DNA from: Embiotoca jacksoni
Lineage: Eukaryota; Chordata; Actinopteri; Embiotocidae
Assembly (NCBI GenBank): GCA_022577435.1
Contig: JAKOON010000011.1
Coordinates: forward strand, 16,462,818-16,526,817
Direction of reading: 5' to 3'
DNA: 64,000 nucleotides
The notes beneath the pieces were generated by a model. The model did no database searches. It was not told the origin of the DNA and was given only the letters and a program-made list of their open reading frames with translations. Shown here piece after piece: positions 59,801 to 64,000 of the stretch (the stretch's first letter is position 1; each line of letters opens with the position of its first letter). Both the position numbers and the translations under genes were made by a program.

Positions 59801-61912
59801 TGGCCACAGTCACAAGGATTTTAAAGAAAATAATCCTGGAAACGTGATAGCGTTCTCTACTCCGCACTTAGATGAAGCTTTTCCCTTTCCTCCCACCTTC
59901 CTGTCTGTGACACAGCTACAACCCATGAAATGGATTTAATAACAATCCCCTGAAAACTTGCACTGCAGCTAAATAACAATGAAGTAACACATAATTTCAG
60001 TTTCTGCTGCGGTCTTTAAAAGCTCACCCCTCTTAAGTTTACCAGGAAGAAAAAGCTGTTTCCTTGAAACATTTATTTCATCCTAAATCTTTTGAAAACC
60101 AGAGGAGCTGCACTTTTGAAGCAGCTGTCCATAAAAACGCCAGATTCCACTTCTATTTCCAAAAGCACAACTCATAATATAAGATATGAGAAGGAATTTG
60201 TTCATATCCTCCAAACATCAGAACTGCGGTCTCAGCTGGCAAACACATCTGGAACAGAAGCCGGTGAGAAGGGACACTCTGCGCCAGCATTGAGGTGAAA
60301 ATCTTCCTGAAGTTATTCATGCCAGGAAAATTCAACAACAAACTCTGAGTGAACCTCTATTCCGCAAATCATACTGTGTTATGCAGCCTGCTAGCACACG
60401 ATTGAAATCCAAAAACAGACAGTGTGTTTTGAATTTGAAGAAGGCCTTGATCAGGATATCTTGCGAGCCAACGTGCCCATGATGTAAGGAAGGATGTTTT
60501 AAAATGCGTACAGCAAACCAAAACCAGACTGTATGCCACTGAACTGATAAAATACAAACTTAAGATTCATAGTTTCAAACCTCATCCTTTACTTCTTCCA
60601 TATAGCAAAACCAGAATTGTGGTTGTATACACAGCTGTGCCTTACTCAAATTGTGAGGAAAACAGTGGAGCAGAAGCTGTGACTCACCTAAATAAAAAGG
60701 GAAAACCCAATGGTTGGTTTTCATTATTCGTAACCTACTTACATTTAAGGCAATTAGCTGACATGCTTCGACAGATTACTCTCCAATGACAAAACACCGG
60801 GTTTCTGAGACCGCTGGCCATGACGGCACCGAGCCTGGCACCTTCCCAGTCATGAACTGGTCTGACTAACTCACCAATAAGCTACTCTGAACAGTTGGTG
60901 GTGTTTTGTTGTTTAACACAGCCAGGGTCAGAACCAGCCAGAAGGAGGGCCACGACTGTTTCGTTGATTATCAGCCCAGCTCTGGACCAACAGCCCTCAC
61001 TTCTCATTTTTGGTCCCGACCTCATCCGCTCCATTTCTGTTAATCACAGGGTTGCTATGGAGTACCGTGACATGCAGAGCATGGTTTTGCAAAACCTCAC
61101 TCCAACCCCCTCCACCACCACCACCACCACCCTAGCCCCCACCCCTTCCCAACACACACACACACACACCAACCTACTGACTATTTCCCCCCATTTTTTT
61201 TTTCCCTGAGGATGCCAACATCACCTCCATCCCAGCCCCCTTTAGATGGGGATGCTCCTCTTGTTCAGTCACACAGCCTCACCACCGACCTCGTCAGTCT
61301 ACATGTTGACCTCTGACTTAACTTTACTGCTTTTCTATGGTAATGAAGGGGGGGAGGGGGTGCACAGCAGCCTCTCGGTCTGCAGTGACAACACTCTGCC
61401 TCTAAAGGGCTTTGTTAGGGTTAAACCGGAGGAAATGTCCTCCGAAAATATTGTGCATGTTGGATAATTCTCTCAGATTTATGCGAATAATGCGGGAGGA
61501 TGAACTTGAAATCAGCTCAAGGTTGATATGTATTGTTTTTTTTGTTTTGTTTTGTTTTTTTTAACAGAGGCGTCTCCTCCCTCTCAAACTTCAAACACAG
61601 TTACTGGAAACCAAAGATGTCCCACAAACATGAAGCGTTTAACATCGAAACGTGTTAGTTAAACATCAAAAACAACATGAAGTAGATAACTAACAACAGT
61701 GTCAACGTTTCTTTTTGTTTTGTTTTTAGGAAAAAAAAAAAAAAAAAAGCAGCTTCGGCGTTTTGAGCCTCTTTTTTTTTTATTTATTTATTTAACAACG
61801 GACTCAATCCTAGTTAGCTTTAGTAAGTTCGCTACAACAACCGTAAAGTTCATATAAATCACTTTTTTTTTTTTTTCCCCGAGTAGTTTGAGAGGAACTT
61901 ACCGGGCAAGAA
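56862..61912 (-). other. ptpn13 intron 1
   Basis: A 5-kb intron between the candidate non-coding exon and the ATG exon. It includes GT13 and an imperfect CA run near 61150-61170. No coding exon is recognised; regulatory elements would be expected here but none is assignable by eye. Confidence 0.5.
58026..58051 (+). repeat. (GT)13 microsatellite
   Basis: A perfect GT run in ptpn13 intron 1. Confidence 0.9.
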
Positions 61913-62155
61913 GAGCTTACGAAATCACGAGAGAGGGGAAATGTGTTGGTGCTCCGACGAGGCTACGAGTGCGCACACAGACGGCACCGGACGCCATCCC
62001 ATCCGCAAAGCAACATCTTGGATAGTAGTTGACTCAACAGGTTTTAACCTTTCTTCACATTTAAGAAGAAGGAAAAAAAAAAAAAAAAAAAAAGAAAATC
62101 CTCCTCCAGGGCTGCAGGTGGAGCTTTCTGACTCGCCGCAGTTTGAAAATATAAT

Positions 62156-62203
<48 letters not shown>

Positions 62204-62300
62204 AAACAAATCTCTTCGGAAAACTGCTCCACAAGTCGCGTTTTGATGGCCACTGAGCGGTACCGAGTCCTCTTCCAAGCGAAGCCGAGTTACCATAACT
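61913..62300 (-). promoter_or_regulatory. ptpn13: Candidate ptpn13 non-coding first exon
   Basis: The ATG exon starts after an acceptor at 56861, so a 5' exon lies upstream. A strong donor (TTGCCCG|GTAAGTTC, edge 61913) ends a locally GC-richer stretch here, just downstream of a CCAAT box and a G-rich block. The upstream limit is not visible. If the exon reaches 62300 it would contain T21 and T40 runs, so the real start may be nearer to 61913. Confidence 0.4.
62161..62200 (+). repeat. A40 homopolymer
   Basis: Forty consecutive A on the plus strand, with a second run of about 21 A near 62072-62092. Both lie in the candidate ptpn13 first-exon or promoter region. They may be partly an assembly artefact. 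Confidence 0.9.
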
Positions 62301-62317
62301 GCGGAGCAGCGGAATAA

Positions 62318-62345
62318 CCCCTCCCTTTGCCCCCCCTCCCTCCCC
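62318..62345 (-). promoter_or_regulatory. G-rich block with G-quadruplex potential
   Basis: The minus strand has five clusters of three or more G separated by one to four bases over 28 nt (C clusters on the plus strand). It is compatible with Sp1-type binding and with a G-quadruplex next to the ptpn13 promoter. Confidence 0.5.
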
Positions 62346-62386
62346 AACTGACCGGGGAGTAACCGGACACCTTACTATGGCTGTCC

Positions 62387-62391
62387 ATTGG
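62387..62391 (-). promoter_or_regulatory. ptpn13: CCAAT box upstream of ptpn13
   Basis: On the minus strand AGAGCCAATGGAC contains a perfect CCAAT core in good NF-Y context. It lies about 90 nt upstream of the upper limit of the candidate first exon. Confidence 0.45.
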
Positions 62392-62399
62392 CTCTCCGA

Positions 62400-64000
62400 G
62401 AGGGGGACTGTCATTTAACCGTTTCTACAGCAACGCACACAAACTGGGAGTACAAAAAAAATGTACAAGCGAGCCTGGATGTGGTTTGTGTCGTGTTTTT
62501 CCTGAAGTAAAATACCAATACAGAAGTGTAAAAATACTTTATTGCAAGAAAAAAAATACTGCATTAAAAAAATATATATATATATATTTGTACTGGTTTG
62601 GTCCCTTTAACTGTTATTTCAAAGATGAGCTGTTTTGATGTGCATCAGCATTATGCATGTGTGTGTGAATAAACTTATAATTGAATAATGCAAAAGCTGA
62701 TGATCACTATACCTTTAATCAGAGCAGAGACAGGATGTCCTCTAAGCACATATTCATGCAGGGCGTGCTGTCCTTTCCCCCCTGGGATCGTGTGAAGGAG
62801 CTGTAATGTTTTCAGTCTCAATACAAAAAAAAAAAAAAAAAAAATCTAGATAAGCCTACATGTCTGCATTTCCCACAACATCAAACCGAGTCATTTAAAG
62901 CAGCCAGGAAGCAATTCGCTGCTGAGTACTTCCTTCCCATGGAGCACTTCAAAGCTGTCACTTTTATGATCGACCTTGCGCCATCTAGTGGCTTTCAGTC
63001 ATCATTACACACCGCCTCGGATAAATGGTGGCTGTGGTGGAAGGGCTATCACTGCCTGCCTGTGCCTGCCGGTGCTAAAAGGCCTGATTATCATCACCAG
63101 CCATGGGCTGGAATGAAAAGACTTGGTTACTCAACTTGCACTGAATTTCTCTTTAGATTGAGACAAGTGATATTTTTTTATTTTTATTTTATTGAACATT
63201 TCAGAAACTGCTGCAACGTAAAATTAGACTGTTATACATGATCTTCTCTGAACTCTTTCACGACTCATGTTCTTGTATGTCTCTGTATGTTCAAACTTAT
63301 TCATAAAAAAATACAGTATTTAGGATTTAATATCACCCTTTTTGGGTTATAGCTTATAATGCAATAGATATGTCTTGCAATAAATACACTACGCTGGTCC
63401 ACAGACACGTGAGTCTGTTGAGGGCATCACTTTTATTGCATCAACTTAAGATGATACAACTGAACAAATCACAAACATAAAGATTTTCTTGTTGACAGGC
63501 ATAAAAAAAAAAGCTCTTATACTTAGACACAAATTTTAGCAGAGCCTTTATAAGAATTATCTACAGATAATTTAAATTATAGTTTGCTGTAATCTGAAGT
63601 AGGATACTAAGAATAACATGGATCTGTGTATAAATTATCCACAAACCCTTGTCCACATACTGTCTCACCTAAAACTCTGAATAAACACTGAGGTATCTGA
63701 TAAAATGTTGAATAATTATCCCTAATAGAGGCAAATAGCACCATCGACTGGCCTATTAGAGACTGTCCCATGGATAGAAACAGTGGCTCTTGTCTCAGTA
63801 AAAAAAAAGACTGGAACACAATTTAAAAAAAAAAAAAAAACTGCCTCTTAATTTCCAGTTTATGACATTTCAGAAGAAATTAGGAGAAGAACAACTTGAG
63901 TGATTTGGTGGTTGTCGTTCTTCCCGTTTGCGTGTGAACCTTCCTATGACCTTCTCGGGGAATGTTTGGGCAATGTGGATTACAATTATAAAAGTGTCTA
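62400..64000. other. Intergenic region upstream of ptpn13
   Basis: Apart from the CTCF-like site no feature is clear. AATAAA on the minus strand occurs near 62540 and 63434, so the tail of another minus-strand gene beyond the window is possible but unsupported. Confidence 0.35.
62978..62992 (-). promoter_or_regulatory. CTCF-like binding site
   Basis: On the minus strand GCCACTAGATGGCGC matches the core CTCF consensus (CCAC-AG-GGC(A/G)C type) almost perfectly. It lies about 600 nt upstream of the ptpn13 promoter region. Recognised by eye; no matrix score was computed. Confidence 0.5.

Overview
The window is vertebrate genomic DNA, almost certainly from a teleost fish. It holds compact multi-exon genes with short introns (many 70-300 bp), abundant CA/GT microsatellites, and proteins that align along their length with the vertebrate KLHL8, SDAD1 and PTPN13 families as I know them. 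No prokaryotic, CRISPR, viral or plasmid content is visible. All four genes lie on the minus strand, so transcription runs from high to low coordinates: ptpn13, then sdad1, klhl8 and a C-type lectin gene.

Layout. 1-2.7 kb: a small secreted C-type lectin gene with a QPD/WND sugar-binding signature. 2.7-5.77 kb: intergenic DNA and the probable long 3' UTR of klhl8. 5.77-9.74 kb: complete klhl8 coding region (11 coding exons, about 614 aa), with a likely upstream non-coding exon and promoter near 11.6-11.85 kb. 13.3-19.65 kb: complete sdad1 coding region (22 exons, 687 aa). 20.3-20.4 kb: a tRNA-like relic. 21.1-62.4 kb: ptpn13, a giant non-receptor tyrosine phosphatase with 48 reconstructed coding exons (about 2,555 aa), introns loaded with simple repeats, and a 5' non-coding exon near 61.9-62.3 kb. 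62.4-64 kb: intergenic, with a CTCF-like site.

Exon boundaries were read by eye from splice signals, reading-frame phase and family similarity. In sdad1, klhl8 and nearly all of ptpn13 the phases close perfectly from start to stop, which is strong internal support. The weakest parts are the untranslated exons, one small ptpn13 exon (23743-23798) and the 3' end of the lectin.

The genes do not form a pathway. KLHL8 is a CUL3 ubiquitin-ligase adaptor, SDAD1 is a nucleolar 60S-subunit maturation factor, PTPN13 is a cortical scaffold phosphatase, and the lectin is probably extracellular. KLHL8 and PTPN13 are also neighbours in mammals (human 4q21-22, from general knowledge), with SDAD1 on the same chromosome arm, so the block looks like conserved synteny. 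The most interesting signals are an apparent sixth PDZ domain in ptpn13 between PDZ5 and the phosphatase domain, an in-frame alternative donor in PDZ2 that would insert five residues as in the mammalian PDZ2b isoform, a 25-nt micro-exon, and a GC-AG intron in sdad1.
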